Source: Alsobacter ponti (GTDB lineage Bacteria > Pseudomonadota > Alphaproteobacteria > Rhizobiales > Beijerinckiaceae). From it: a stretch of DNA of 64,000 nucleotides. The first letter of the stretch is position 1. Every line of letters begins with the position of its first letter. The stretch is taken from contig NZ_JANCLU010000004.1 in NCBI RefSeq assembly GCF_024294805.1, positions 62,001 through 126,000 of the forward strand. The letters are read 5' to 3'. The notes under the pieces were generated by a model. That model made no database searches and was not told the DNA's origin. It was given only the letters and a program-made list of their open reading frames with translations. This document shows positions 1-8,269 of the stretch, in pieces. A program made the position numbers and the translations under genes.

Positions 1-21
1 GTGGGCGGGGGTGGCTGTCAT
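1..21 (-). CDS. possible 5' end of a downstream gene, cut by the window edge
   Basis: An ATG on the minus strand lies two bases after the stop codon of the flavin monooxygenase gene (TGA-GC-ATG). It opens a frame that stays open for the seven codons left before the window ends. Such spacing is typical of translationally coupled genes, so this may be the next gene of the GntR-monooxygenase operon. Only seven residues are visible, so no family can be assigned and the frame may not be real. Confidence 0.25.
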
Positions 22-23
22 GC

Positions 24-1121
24 TCAGTTCACGCGCAGCCCGGCCTGGCGCATCAGCGGCAGCACCCGGTCGCAGAAGAAGGGCAGCTCGTAGGTGTAGT
101 TGACGAAGGTGAGCGCCGAGCCGGCATAGCCCTCGTCGGCGATGCGCAGCATGTCCTCGACGATCTTCTCCGGCGTGCCGACCAGCGGGTAGCTGCCCGC
201 GCCGCCGGCGAAGCGCTGGCGGTAGAGGTCGTAGGCGTTCTTGTCGTGGGAGTTGGAGAACTCCTTCTTGCCCGCCATGTGGGCGTCGACGGCGGCGTGG
301 TCGGCCTGGGCCACGGCGTATTTGTGGTAGTAGTCCTCCGCCTCCTTCTGCGTCTCGCGGCAGACGACGTGGCACACCGTGTAGATGCCCACCTCGCGGT
401 GGACGCGCGCGGCGCGCTCGCGGATGTCGGCGACGTGGCGGCGGCCGTCCTCGATGTCGGTGAAGGTGGAGAACAGGAAGTCGCAGTTCTTCGCGGCGAA
501 GTCGCGGCCCGGCCCGCCGAAGGCGGCGTTCATGGTGACGGGGCGCGGCACCTGCAGGCTCGCCGGGCGGCTCACCACGCCCTTGAGGTCGTAGTACTCG
601 CCCTTGTAGTCGAACGGCTCGTTGGAGGAGTAGGCGCGCTCGATGATGTCGACCCACTCGGCCGCCTGCACGTAGCCCTTCTCGCCGAGCGAGACGCCGA
701 ACATGGCGAACTCCTGCGGGTTCCAGCCGCAGACGATGTTGAGCCCGGCGCGGCCCTTGCTGATGTGGTCCACCGTGGCCAGCGCCTTGGCGGCGTAGAG
801 CGGATGCACGATGGGCACGTGGACGGTCATGAACAGGCCGATGTTCTCGGTGGCCGACGCCAGCCCCGCCGCCCAGGTGAACGTCTCGAACGACCACTCG
901 CGCACGCGGTTCTTGCCGCCGAAGCCCTTCCACCGGGCGATGGGCAGGAAGAACTCCAGCCCCGCCCGGTCGGCGATGCCGACGGCGTTGAGGTTGTCGT
1001 CCCAGCGGGCGCGCCAGCGCTCCGGCACATCGGTGATGGCGAGCCCGCCGTCGGCGTTGGCGGAGAACACGCCGAGCTTGAACCGGTTGGGGCCTTTGAG
1101 CGGGTGGGGCTTGACGATCAT
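24..1121 (-). CDS. LLM-class flavin-dependent monooxygenase (RutA/SsuD-like)
   Basis: A 365-residue bacterial-luciferase-like (LLM class) monooxygenase, a cytoplasmic enzyme family that uses reduced flavin and O2. The signature GLNIVCGWNPQEF (about residues 126-138) and the early FKLGVFSANADGG segment are typical of the RutA/alkanesulfonate/dimethylsulfone monooxygenase branch. A TIM-barrel-like pattern runs the full length, with no signal peptide. The start codon overlaps the stop of the upstream GntR gene by four bases (ATGA), so the two are translationally coupled and the regulator probably controls this enzyme. The substrate cannot be read from the sequence; sulfonates, sulfones, pyrimidines or a xenobiotic ester are all possible. 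A flavin reductase partner is not visible and may lie beyond the window edge. Confidence 0.85.
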   Translation of the reverse strand: MIVKPHPLKGPNRFKLGVFSANADGGLAITDVPERWRARWDDNLNAVGIADRAGLEFFLPIARWKGFGGKNRVREWSFETFTWAAGLASATENIGLFMTVHVPIVHPLYAAKALATVDHISKGRAGLNIVCGWNPQEFAMFGVSLGEKGYVQAAEWVDIIERAYSSNEPFDYKGEYYDLKGVVSRPASLQVPRPVTMNAAFGGPGRDFAAKNCDFLFSTFTDIEDGRRHVADIRERAARVHREVGIYTVCHVVCRETQKEAEDYYHKYAVAQADHAAVDAHMAGKKEFSNSHDKNAYDLYRQRFAGGAGSYPLVGTPEKIVEDMLRIADEGYAGSALTFVNYTYELPFFCDRVLPLMRQAGLRVN

Positions 1122-1861
1122 CGCGTGGATTCCCGGGACGGGCTGGTCGAAGGGGGAGAGCGGCGCTCCGCCTCGAGCTGCGCCTTCCTCACCTTGAAGA
1201 AGGCCTGCTCGGCCGAAGCCATGAACTGCGTCATGCGGTCGGCGGCGACGGCGGGGTCGCGGCGCATGAAGGCGTCGTAGAGCGTCTCGAGCCCGTCGGC
1301 CACCACCTTGCGCGTCACGCGGTCGGTGAGCGTGCCGAGGCGGACGGTCTGCACGTGGTCGACGAAGCGGGCGATGGTGGTGGCGAGGCGCGCGTTGCGC
1401 ACCGCGCCGAGCCAGGCGGCGCGGAAGCGGATATTGGCGCCGATCAGCCGCTCGGCGTCGTCGTCGGCCAGCGCGGCGCGGGTCTCCTCGATGGCCAGCG
1501 TCAGCTCGCGCCGCGCCGCGTCGTCGAGGTCGCGCGCGGCGTTGGCGGCGGCGCGCGGCTCCAGCAGGCGGCGCACCTCGAAGATGTCGCTGATGTCGTC
1601 CAGCGTCAGGCGCGGCACGGTGAAGCCGCGCGTGGTGCCCACCAGGTAGCCCTCGTTGGCGAGGCGCAGCAGCGCCTCGCGCGCCGGCATGCGCGAGGTG
1701 CCGTAGGCGGCGGCGATCTCGGTGTCGACGAGGCGGTCGTCGGGGCCGATCTCGCAGCGCTGCAGGCGCGCCCGCAGATCGCCGTGGATGCGCTCGCTCA
1801 GGCTGTCCGGCTTGCTCAGCCGGATCGGCGCGTCGCCGTTCGGCAGCGGCTTGCGGGGCAT
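1118..1861 (-). CDS. GntR-family (FCD/FadR-type) transcriptional regulator
   Basis: A 247-residue regulator. The N-terminal winged helix-turn-helix is visible at about residues 20-85 (YGTSRMPAREALLRLANEG is the recognition region). An all-helical FCD effector domain fills the rest, with the usual EVRRLLEPRAA opening. The chosen ATG (MPRKPLPNG) lies 31 bases downstream of a perfect GTATAC-centred palindrome, which fits autoregulation. A longer frame reads upstream through that palindrome and is less likely to be used. The gene overlaps the monooxygenase by four bases, so it is probably the ligand-responsive repressor of that operon. The ligand is unknown. Confidence 0.88.
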   Translation of the reverse strand: MPRKPLPNGDAPIRLSKPDSLSERIHGDLRARLQRCEIGPDDRLVDTEIAAAYGTSRMPAREALLRLANEGYLVGTTRGFTVPRLTLDDISDIFEVRRLLEPRAAANAARDLDDAARRELTLAIEETRAALADDDAERLIGANIRFRAAWLGAVRNARLATTIARFVDHVQTVRLGTLTDRVTRKVVADGLETLYDAFMRRDPAVAADRMTQFMASAEQAFFKVRKAQLEAERRSPPSTSPSRESTR

Positions 1862-1891
1862 GGCGGGGGTCCCGGGATGCTCGATCCGAAT

Positions 1892-1903
1892 ACCGTATAC
1901 GGT
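1892..1903. promoter_or_regulatory. palindromic GntR-type operator
   Basis: ACCGTATACGGT is a perfect 12-bp palindrome centred on GTATAC, the core often bound by FCD-type GntR proteins. It sits 31 bp before the GntR start and in the region diverging from the MarR gene. The assignment rests on palindrome, core and position. Confidence 0.6.
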
Positions 1904-2139
1904 TGCCGCGCGGCCCGTCAATCGGCTGATCTCGCGCCGCATCATGCCTCGATCATGCGGCCCGATCCGGCGGCCGGCGCGGCGCTCCGGGCGCGGCTTG
2001 CGGCGTGAAAACCGGGCCCGTTCCGCCCTCCGCCGCCGGGCCGCGCGCCCGGCCTGGCGCGCCCGCATGAGGGGCGGTGTCGGCGCGGAGGTTTGACAGC
2101 GGCGTCGCGAGCGGCGAAGACCGTTGCGGAGACAACGCC

Positions 2140-2676
2140 ATGACCGAGAGTCGGAACCGGGGCTCCGCGCGGGCCGCCCGCCGCGAGCCGATCATCGCCG
2201 AGGAGGGCGCGGCGGCGCTCGACCTGGAGTCGCGGCTGCGCGACGACCACCACCAGTCCGTGCGCCTGTGGCTGCGTCTGCTCTCCTGCACCAACATCAT
2301 CGCGGCCGAGTTGCGCCGCCGCCTGCGCGAGCAGTTCGACTGCACGCTGTCGCGCTTCGACCTGATGGCCCAGCTCGAGCGCGCGCCCGAGGGGCTGTCG
2401 ATGTCGGAGATCTCGCGGCGGATGATGGTGACCAACGCCGCCATCACGGGGCTGGCCGAGCGGCTGGTGAAGGACGGCCACGTCGAGCGCTCCGGCGACG
2501 CCGCCGACCGCCGCGCCGTCCGCATCCGCCTCACCCCCGCCGGCCGCGACTACTTCCTCGCCATGGCCCACCGCCACGAGGCCTGGGTCGTCGAACTCTT
2601 CTCCGGCCTCTCCGAAACCCAAAAAGGCCAGCTCCGCGACCTGACGGCCGAGCTGAAGACGCAGCTGAGGCGGTAG
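2140..2676 (+). CDS. MarR-family transcriptional regulator
   Basis: A 178-residue winged-helix regulator. The MarR core is clear: a dimerisation helix (about residues 35-60), helix-turn-helix with LSMSEISRRMMVTNAAITGL, and the wing GHVERSGDAADRRAVRIRLT carrying the conserved D-x-R-R. I start at the ATG preceded by a GGAGA-like site rather than at the in-frame codon 63 bases upstream, which would add a non-conserved extension. It diverges from the GntR operon. The next downstream gene belongs to an AT-richer islet, so its regulatory target is unclear: itself, wrbA beyond the islet, or distant genes. MarR proteins usually respond to aromatics or oxidants. Confidence 0.87.
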   Translation: MTESRNRGSARAARREPIIAEEGAAALDLESRLRDDHHQSVRLWLRLLSCTNIIAAELRRRLREQFDCTLSRFDLMAQLERAPEGLSMSEISRRMMVTNAAITGLAERLVKDGHVERSGDAADRRAVRIRLTPAGRDYFLAMAHRHEAWVVELFSGLSETQKGQLRDLTAELKTQLRR

Positions 2677-2735
2677 GGGGAATTTTTGCTTTAACCATTC
2701 ATGGATTTCTAGCGTGCCGGATTTGGGGGTAAGTG

Positions 2736-4751
2736 ATGTCGGATGCGCACTACAGGGTCCGAGTCGAAGGCGACCACCTGAAGAAGATTGCGAGCGCAAG
2801 GCCCAGCCAGGCAGTGGCTGAACTCATCTGGAACGCAGCTGATGCCGACGCCACTCGAATAGACATCGAGATCGAGACCGACGACATTGCCATGCGCTCG
2901 GTTACTGTCCGAGACAACGGCCACGGCATACCTTTCTCCGAGGTTGAGGCCGTATTTGGAAAGCTGGGCGGCTCCTGGAAGGCTCACGGAAACCGATCGA
3001 AGATAAAGGGCCGAATTCTTCACGGAAAGGAGGGCAAGGGACGCTTCAAGGCCCTCGCTCTGGGTCGCGTTGCGGATTGGACGGTTCGATACCGAGAGGG
3101 CGAAAAGCTGCTCGGTTACAAGATTACGGTGTTAAGAGACGACCTCGTGGACGTGCGCGTCACTAAGCCGAAGGAAGTGGACCTTGCGCTGGGAACGGGC
3201 GTGGAAGTCCGGGTCACGGAGCTCGACAGAAACTATCGCTCTCTCGATCCACAATACGCGGCCCAAGCCCTCTCTGAAATATTCGCACTCTACTTGACAG
3301 ACTATACTGACGTAGGAATTTACGTCGAAGGGGAACGTCTTGATCCTTCCAAGCTGATTGCTGGACGCAAGGTGATCCATCTCGCGCCGATAGTAGATGA
3401 ATCGAAAGAGTACCCCGCCGAGGTCGAAGTCATAGAGTGGACGTCGGCCGCAGAACGCTGGATTTTTCTCTGCGGTCCCGAAGGTTTCCCCTTCCATCGG
3501 GTAACGCCGAAATTCCATACGCCGGGTTTCCAATTCTCCGCTTATTTGAAGTCACCCTACGTCAGCGCTCTGCAGGAGCAGGGTATCTTAGACCTAGCGG
3601 AAATGAGCGCTCCACTTCAGGCGGCTTACGATGAGGCGTCCGCTCGCATCAAGGAGTACTTCCGCACAAAGGAGATCGCGGCTGCACAATCCGAAATCGA
3701 GCAGTGGAAAGCCGAGGAGATATACCCATATCGCACCGAGCCAGCGACAACCGTAGAAAAGGCTGAGCGACAGGTGTTCGACATCGTGGCGTTGAATGTC
3801 AACAAGCACCTCCAAGACTTTGCCGGGCAGAGCAAACGCACGAAGGCTTTTCAGCTTCGAATGCTCAGGCAGGCAATCGAACGCGGCCCAGACGAGCTTC
3901 AGCACATCCTCACTGAAGTGCTGGACCTGCCGGAGAGGACACAGAAAGAGCTGTCAAAGCTCCTAGAGGAGGCAGACCTCGCAAACGTGATCAGTGCATC
4001 AAAGCTGGTGGCTGATCGCCTCAAGTTCGTGCACGGCCTTGAAGCGGTGCTCTTTGAATCCGATAGCAAGAAACTCCTCAAGGAGCGAAGCCAGCTTCAC
4101 AGAATTATCGCTGAAAACAACACTTGGATTTTTGGCGAGGAATTCAGTCTTACTGTTGACGATCAGTCCCTATCGGAGGTTCTGCGAAAGCATCGCAGTC
4201 TCATCGGTGATGCCACTATAATCGACCAGCCTGTCAAGCTCATCGACGGACGGGTGGGGATTGTTGACCTAATGCTCTCGAGGTCCGTTCCGCAGAACCA
4301 TGCAGATGAGCGTGAGCACCTCGTGGTTGAACTCAAGCGCCCTTCTGTCAAGATCGGTGCCGAAGAGATCACCCAAATTCAAAAGTACGCATTCACGGTT
4401 GCGAATGACGAGCGATTTCGTCACCTGAACACCCGTTGGAGCTTCTGGGTCCTCTCCAATGACCTAGACGCATACGCCACTCATCAGACTCGGCAGATGG
4501 GCAAGGCAAAGGGCCTCGTGTATCAGTCCGACGACGGAAGAATTGAGGTCTGGGTGAAGACGTGGGCGGAGGTAATTGCCGCATGCAAGTCGCGGTTGAG
4601 GTTCGTTCAGGAGCACCTTCAAGCCAACGTGGATAGGGAAAGTTCCCTCAAGTACTTAAAGCGGACTTATGCAAAGTATCTTGCTGGTATTTCTGAGACG
4701 CCCGAAGGTGAGCGAACCGCTTCTGAGGTGGAGGAGGGAGTGGCACAATGA
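2736..4751 (+). CDS. GHKL (HSP90/MutL-like) ATPase fused to a C-terminal PD-(D/E)XK nuclease, putative defence protein
   Basis: A 671-residue protein with an N-terminal GHKL ATP-binding domain: N-box ELIWNAADADA (about 29-39), DNGHGIP (60-66) and the ATP-lid motif GKEGKGRFKALALG (97-110). An S5-like transducer and a helical linker (about 280-430) follow. The C-terminal part (about 440-600) carries a nuclease-like core: an E-containing helix (ERSQLHRIIAENNTWIFGEE), then IVDLMLS with Asp near 511, then VVELKRP with Glu near 532 and Lys near 534, then a QIQKY helix. This order matches PD-(D/E)XK enzymes and resembles the Shedu/DUF4263 core. Known relatives in architecture are the MORC/paraMORC-like GHKL proteins found in bacterial restriction contexts. 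The ATG is preceded by GGGGG at good spacing; a GTG three bases upstream is possible. Base composition is much AT-richer than the neighbours, which suggests transfer. A role in anti-phage or DNA-damage defence is inference. Confidence 0.75.
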   Translation: MSDAHYRVRVEGDHLKKIASARPSQAVAELIWNAADADATRIDIEIETDDIAMRSVTVRDNGHGIPFSEVEAVFGKLGGSWKAHGNRSKIKGRILHGKEGKGRFKALALGRVADWTVRYREGEKLLGYKITVLRDDLVDVRVTKPKEVDLALGTGVEVRVTELDRNYRSLDPQYAAQALSEIFALYLTDYTDVGIYVEGERLDPSKLIAGRKVIHLAPIVDESKEYPAEVEVIEWTSAAERWIFLCGPEGFPFHRVTPKFHTPGFQFSAYLKSPYVSALQEQGILDLAEMSAPLQAAYDEASARIKEYFRTKEIAAAQSEIEQWKAEEIYPYRTEPATTVEKAERQVFDIVALNVNKHLQDFAGQSKRTKAFQLRMLRQAIERGPDELQHILTEVLDLPERTQKELSKLLEEADLANVISASKLVADRLKFVHGLEAVLFESDSKKLLKERSQLHRIIAENNTWIFGEEFSLTVDDQSLSEVLRKHRSLIGDATIIDQPVKLIDGRVGIVDLMLSRSVPQNHADEREHLVVELKRPSVKIGAEEITQIQKYAFTVANDERFRHLNTRWSFWVLSNDLDAYATHQTRQMGKAKGLVYQSDDGRIEVWVKTWAEVIAACKSRLRFVQEHLQANVDRESSLKYLKRTYAKYLAGISETPEGERTASEVEEGVAQ

Positions 4752-4894
4752 CGCTCGGGAAGCTCAGGCCCCGATTATGACCGAAGAAGAATTTGCCGTG
4801 CGCCCCCCGGCGGGCCAACGCCGACGACCACGGAAGCCATAGGTTAGAGCTAATGGGTGATCACCGGAGACCTATTTAGAAGTTTGGAAAGCAA

Positions 4895-6367
4895 ATGGGT
4901 GAAGCAAAGCGCAGGGCTATACAGCGAGAAAAGAGACATGCGTTAAGCCGCGCCATGAAACGGGAACGATTTGACCTATACGCGTTGGGCACACGACGTG
5001 CCTTGACGCGCTTGATGGGCGTCGAGTTGCAACATTGGAGCGACATCGGGGAACGCGTAATTGGTTCAGTTGTGTTGGATGTTACCGATCTTGATTTCGG
5101 CTGGGTTTTGCTCGCTAGGGACAAGATCGGACGATTCCGGTGCGTCGACTTGGAAACATCATTGACGTCGGAACAGGTTGCCGTGGACAAGCTCCGGGAC
5201 AGGATCGGCCGCGCGGTCGAAGAAGGCGACTTTCTTGCCCTGGGTGATCAAGGTGATGAAACGAACTATCCAACGGACGTACTAGCCCTGCCGACAGGCA
5301 CTGATCCAGATAAGCTCCACGCTTTCTTTAGACTGCTGCTCGACACACCCGGCCGCCATCCAGCGCGATCGGTGTTCAAGGAAATTGGCCCTTGGTTGGC
5401 CCCTACAGATCCTCATTTCGTGAGAGAGTTTCAGTTCACCCAATTCGACCAACGCCTTTGGGAGATGTACCTGTGGGCCGCTTTCCGGGAACTCGGATTT
5501 GATGTCACTCAACCGGAAGCGCCTGATTTTCTCTGCGAAGCGCCTGGGATTGCATTTACAGCTGAAGCCACGACCGTCAGCCCATCGACGAAAGGAGTTC
5601 TTGCTGAGCACCCCGATCCCAAAACCCCGGACGAGATGAAAAGTTTCTTGGCGGAATACATGCCGATGAAGTTCGGCTCAAGCTTAACGAGTAAGCTCGC
5701 CAAGAAGGATAAGGATGGCCGAAACTATTGGGAGCGGGGCGACGCTTCGGACAAACCTTTTCTGTTAGCCATAGCAGATTTCCATATCCCGGGCGGGGCG
5801 GACGAGATCGGATCAATGACCTACACGCACTCTGCTCTTTGGCCCTACTTATACGGGCATAGGGTCGAGTGGGAAATGATCGAGGGGCAACTGGTCGTTC
5901 GCGCGGTAAAGACACCGAATCATAGTTACAAGGGCAAGATCATTGAGACCGGCTTTTTCGATCTCGCCGGTGCCGAAAATATCTCAGCGATCATATTTTC
6001 GAATGCGGGCACTATTGCAAAGTTTGACCGCATGGGAATCGTCGCAGGTTTCATCCCAGAGGGGTTCAAATATATGCGGGCCGGATTCCGATTCAACCCA
6101 GCGCTAAACGCCGTGCACCCCACGCCTTTTATGGAAGAAGTCGGCAGTCCTGATTACGTCGAACACTGGTCGGATGAGCTCCAGATATTTCATAATCCCA
6201 ACGCGAAGCGACCCTTGGACGAGAAAATTTTCGAAGGTATAACACAACACTTCTTCAGGGACGGCCAGCAGTACTCCCTCACGCCGGATGGTGTGGTTCT
6301 GGCTTCGCAGACAATTATCCTCGGTCCCAAAACCGGCGGCAAACAAGCTGCGCCGGACGGGAAGTGA
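4895..6367 (+). CDS. uncharacterised protein with a possible PD-(D/E)XK-like core, second gene of the islet
   Basis: A 490-residue protein I cannot place in a named family. It opens with a basic segment (MGEAKRRAIQREKRH). The middle contains RLWEMYLWAAFRELGF (Glu near 190), then APDF (Asp near 211), then FTAEATTV (Glu near 224). This helix-E/PD/E spacing is what a PD-(D/E)XK fold would show, but the usual Lys after the last Glu is replaced by Thr, so catalysis is uncertain. No signal peptide or membrane segment is evident. It shares orientation and AT-richer composition with the GHKL-nuclease gene 143 bases upstream, and the two probably moved together. It could be an effector, an accessory factor or an unrelated passenger. 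Confidence 0.6.
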   Translation: MGEAKRRAIQREKRHALSRAMKRERFDLYALGTRRALTRLMGVELQHWSDIGERVIGSVVLDVTDLDFGWVLLARDKIGRFRCVDLETSLTSEQVAVDKLRDRIGRAVEEGDFLALGDQGDETNYPTDVLALPTGTDPDKLHAFFRLLLDTPGRHPARSVFKEIGPWLAPTDPHFVREFQFTQFDQRLWEMYLWAAFRELGFDVTQPEAPDFLCEAPGIAFTAEATTVSPSTKGVLAEHPDPKTPDEMKSFLAEYMPMKFGSSLTSKLAKKDKDGRNYWERGDASDKPFLLAIADFHIPGGADEIGSMTYTHSALWPYLYGHRVEWEMIEGQLVVRAVKTPNHSYKGKIIETGFFDLAGAENISAIIFSNAGTIAKFDRMGIVAGFIPEGFKYMRAGFRFNPALNAVHPTPFMEEVGSPDYVEHWSDELQIFHNPNAKRPLDEKIFEGITQHFFRDGQQYSLTPDGVVLASQTIILGPKTGGKQAAPDGK

Positions 6368-6394
6368 TGTGAATAGGCAGAGGCGGGAGGCGAA

Positions 6395-6466
6395 CCCCTC
6401 GCGCAAGGTCCACCCAGCTCACGCCCACCCCCTTGGCATCGCCGCAAACTTTGCCTTGCGCGGGGG
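6395..6466. repeat. imperfect inverted repeat at the islet/chromosome junction
   Basis: CCCCTCGCGCAAGG (6395-6408) pairs with CCTTGCGCGGGGG (6454-6466) with one mismatch, across a loop of about 45 bases. It lies just after the last islet gene, where base composition returns to the chromosomal level. It may be a chromosomal intergenic repeat, a weak transcription terminator or a boundary remnant. Confidence 0.4.
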
Positions 6467-6551
6467 AGGGTTGTCCGGGGGCGCGAACGGGGCGATGTGA
6501 GGCGCATCGAGGCCGGGTTGCCCGGCGCGTTCGTTTCACCGGGAGTTTGCG

Positions 6552-7151
6552 ATGACCAGGGTTCTCGTTCTCTATTATTCCGCCTACGGCCACATCGAGA
6601 CGATGGCCAACGCCGTCGCCGACGGCGTGCGCGAGGCCGGTGCGGAGGCGGTCGTCAAGCGTGTGCCCGAGCTGGTGCCGCGCGAGATCGCCGAGAAGTC
6701 CCACTTCAAGCTCGACCAGCCCGCCCCCGTCGCCGAGCCCTCCGAGCTCGCCGACTACGACGCCGTCATCGTCGGCGCCGGCACGCGCTTCGGCACCGTC
6801 GCCAGCCAGATGCGCAATTTCTGGGACCAGACCGGCGGCCTGTGGGCGCAGGGCAAGCTGGTCGGCAAGGTCGGCGCGGTGTTCACCTCCTCCGCCACCC
6901 AGCACGGCGGCCAGGAATCGACGATTCTGGGCTTCATCCCCACCCTGCTCCACCACGGCATGGTCGTCGTCGGCCTGCCCTACAGCTTCGCCGGCCAGAC
7001 CGGCATGGGCGAAATCCTCGGCGGCTCGCCCTACGGCGCGTCCACCATCACCGGCGGCGACGGCAGCCGCCAGCCCTCCGCCGTCGAACTGGACGGCGCC
7101 CGCTTCCAGGGCCGCCACGTCGCCACCGTGGCCGCGAAGCTGAAGGGCTGA
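6552..7151 (+). CDS. wrbA: NAD(P)H:quinone oxidoreductase, WrbA type
   Basis: A 199-residue flavodoxin-fold enzyme that reduces quinones by two electrons using NAD(P)H and FMN, protecting the cell from semiquinones. The FMN phosphate loop appears at the N terminus ([17 protein letters not shown]). The WrbA signatures [20 protein letters not shown] (about 78-97) and the closing [13 protein letters not shown] are intact. Length equals the family norm. The start is preceded by GGGAG at suitable spacing. It is monocistronic, running convergently toward the TRAP binding-protein gene, and directly follows the AT-richer islet, so its original upstream neighbour was probably the MarR gene. Oxidative or quinone-responsive control by that MarR protein is plausible but not shown. 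Confidence 0.95.
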   Translation: MTRVLVLYYSAYGHIETMANAVADGVREAGAEAVVKRVPELVPREIAEKSHFKLDQPAPVAEPSELADYDAVIVGAGTRFGTVASQMRNFWDQTGGLWAQGKLVGKVGAVFTSSATQHGGQESTILGFIPTLLHHGMVVVGLPYSFAGQTGMGEILGGSPYGASTITGGDGSRQPSAVELDGARFQGRHVATVAAKLKG

Positions 7152-7180
7152 GCGGCGGGCGGGGCCAAAGCCGGGGCGGA

Positions 7181-8269
7181 CTATCCGCCCCGGATCGCCT
7201 GGGCCATGTAGCCCTGCACGCGGCCCCAGGCGCGGCCTTTCGCCGTCGACTGCCGCCACGAGGCGACGATCTCGCCGGCGAGCGGGGTCTTGCCCGCCAT
7301 GCGGTCGATCACCGCGTCGGCGGCCTTGCGCGCGGCGGCCAGCACGTCGGGCGTGAAGGGCGTCGGCCGCGCGCCCTGCGCCAGCAGCTCGCCCAGCGCC
7401 TCGGCGTTGCCGCGCTCGGCGTCGGCGAGGCCGGCCTCGTGCTCGGCCATGCACGCGGTCTCGACGATCGCCCGCAGATCGGCCGGCAGGGCCTCCCACG
7501 CCTTCAGCGACACCAGCGCCTCGGCCGCGCCGTTCGGCTTGTTGAAGCCCGGCATGTAATAGATGGGCGCGACCTTGTGCAGCCCCAGCGGCAGGTCGTT
7601 GGCGGGAGACAGCAGCTCCACCGCGTCGATGACGCCGCGCTCCAGCGCCGGGTAGACGTCGCCGGGCGGGATCGCCTGCGGCGTCGCGCCGAGCTCCAGA
7701 TAGACGTCGCCGCCCAGCCCCTGCACGCGGATGCGCAGGCCCTTGAGGTCGGCGGCGCTCCTCACCTCCTGCCGGAACCAGCCGCCCATCGACGGGCCGG
7801 TGTTGCCGGCGAGGAAGGCGCGCACGCCGAACGGCGCGTAGAGCCGGTCCCACAGCGCCTGCCCGCCGCCGAACAGCACCCAGGCGAGGTGCTCCGTCGG
7901 CCCCGGCCCGAACGGCGCGGTGGTGAACAGGGCCGCGCCGGGGGCCTTGCCCTCCCAGAAGAACGAGGCCGTGTGGCCCATCTCGGCGACGCCGTTCTGC
8001 ACCGCGTCGAGCACGGCGAAGGCCGGCACCAGCTCGCCCGCGCCGAACAGGTCGACGACGAGCCGCCCGTCCGACATCGCGGCGATGCGCTCGGCCAGCC
8101 GGCGGGCCGAGACGCCCGGCCCCGGCAGGTTGCGCGGCCACGAGGTCGCCATGCGCCAGCGGCGCGGCGCGTCGGCGCGCGCCACGCGCGGGGCGGCGAG
8201 CGCGCCAATTCCCGCGCCGGCGAGCCCGGCCAGCGCGGCGCGGCGGCCGGGGCGGGTGTTATCGCTCAT
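7181..8269 (-). CDS. TRAP-type transporter substrate-binding protein (DctP family, TakP-like)
   Basis: A 362-residue periplasmic binding protein with a Tat-like signal (RPGRRAALAGLAGAGIGAL, cleavage near ARADA). The mature part resembles the 2-oxo-acid-binding TakP branch of DctP proteins: RWRMATSWPRNLPG at the start, FGAGELVPAFAVLDAVQNG, and LKGLRIRVQGLGG (about 175-188) with the carboxylate-binding Arg region. Its ATG overlaps the thiE stop by four bases, making it the third gene of the thiM-thiE operon under the TPP riboswitch. No DctQ or DctM membrane gene lies nearby, so it must work with transporter subunits encoded elsewhere or act as a lone binder. The ligand could be a 2-oxo acid or a thiamin-related compound. 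Confidence 0.85.
   Translation of the reverse strand: MSDNTRPGRRAALAGLAGAGIGALAAPRVARADAPRRWRMATSWPRNLPGPGVSARRLAERIAAMSDGRLVVDLFGAGELVPAFAVLDAVQNGVAEMGHTASFFWEGKAPGAALFTTAPFGPGPTEHLAWVLFGGGQALWDRLYAPFGVRAFLAGNTGPSMGGWFRQEVRSAADLKGLRIRVQGLGGDVYLELGATPQAIPPGDVYPALERGVIDAVELLSPANDLPLGLHKVAPIYYMPGFNKPNGAAEALVSLKAWEALPADLRAIVETACMAEHEAGLADAERGNAEALGELLAQGARPTPFTPDVLAAARKAADAVIDRMAGKTPLAGEIVASWRQSTAKGRAWGRVQGYMAQAIRGG

Noticed and set aside
2069-2139. Longer N-terminal extension of the MarR regulator from 2077
   Set aside because: The extra 21 residues have no conserved character, and the ATG at 2140 has the better ribosome site.
2660-6550. Direct repeats or att sites flanking the AT-richer islet
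   Set aside because: I compared both ends by eye and found no convincing matching direct repeats; only an inverted repeat at the right side was seen.
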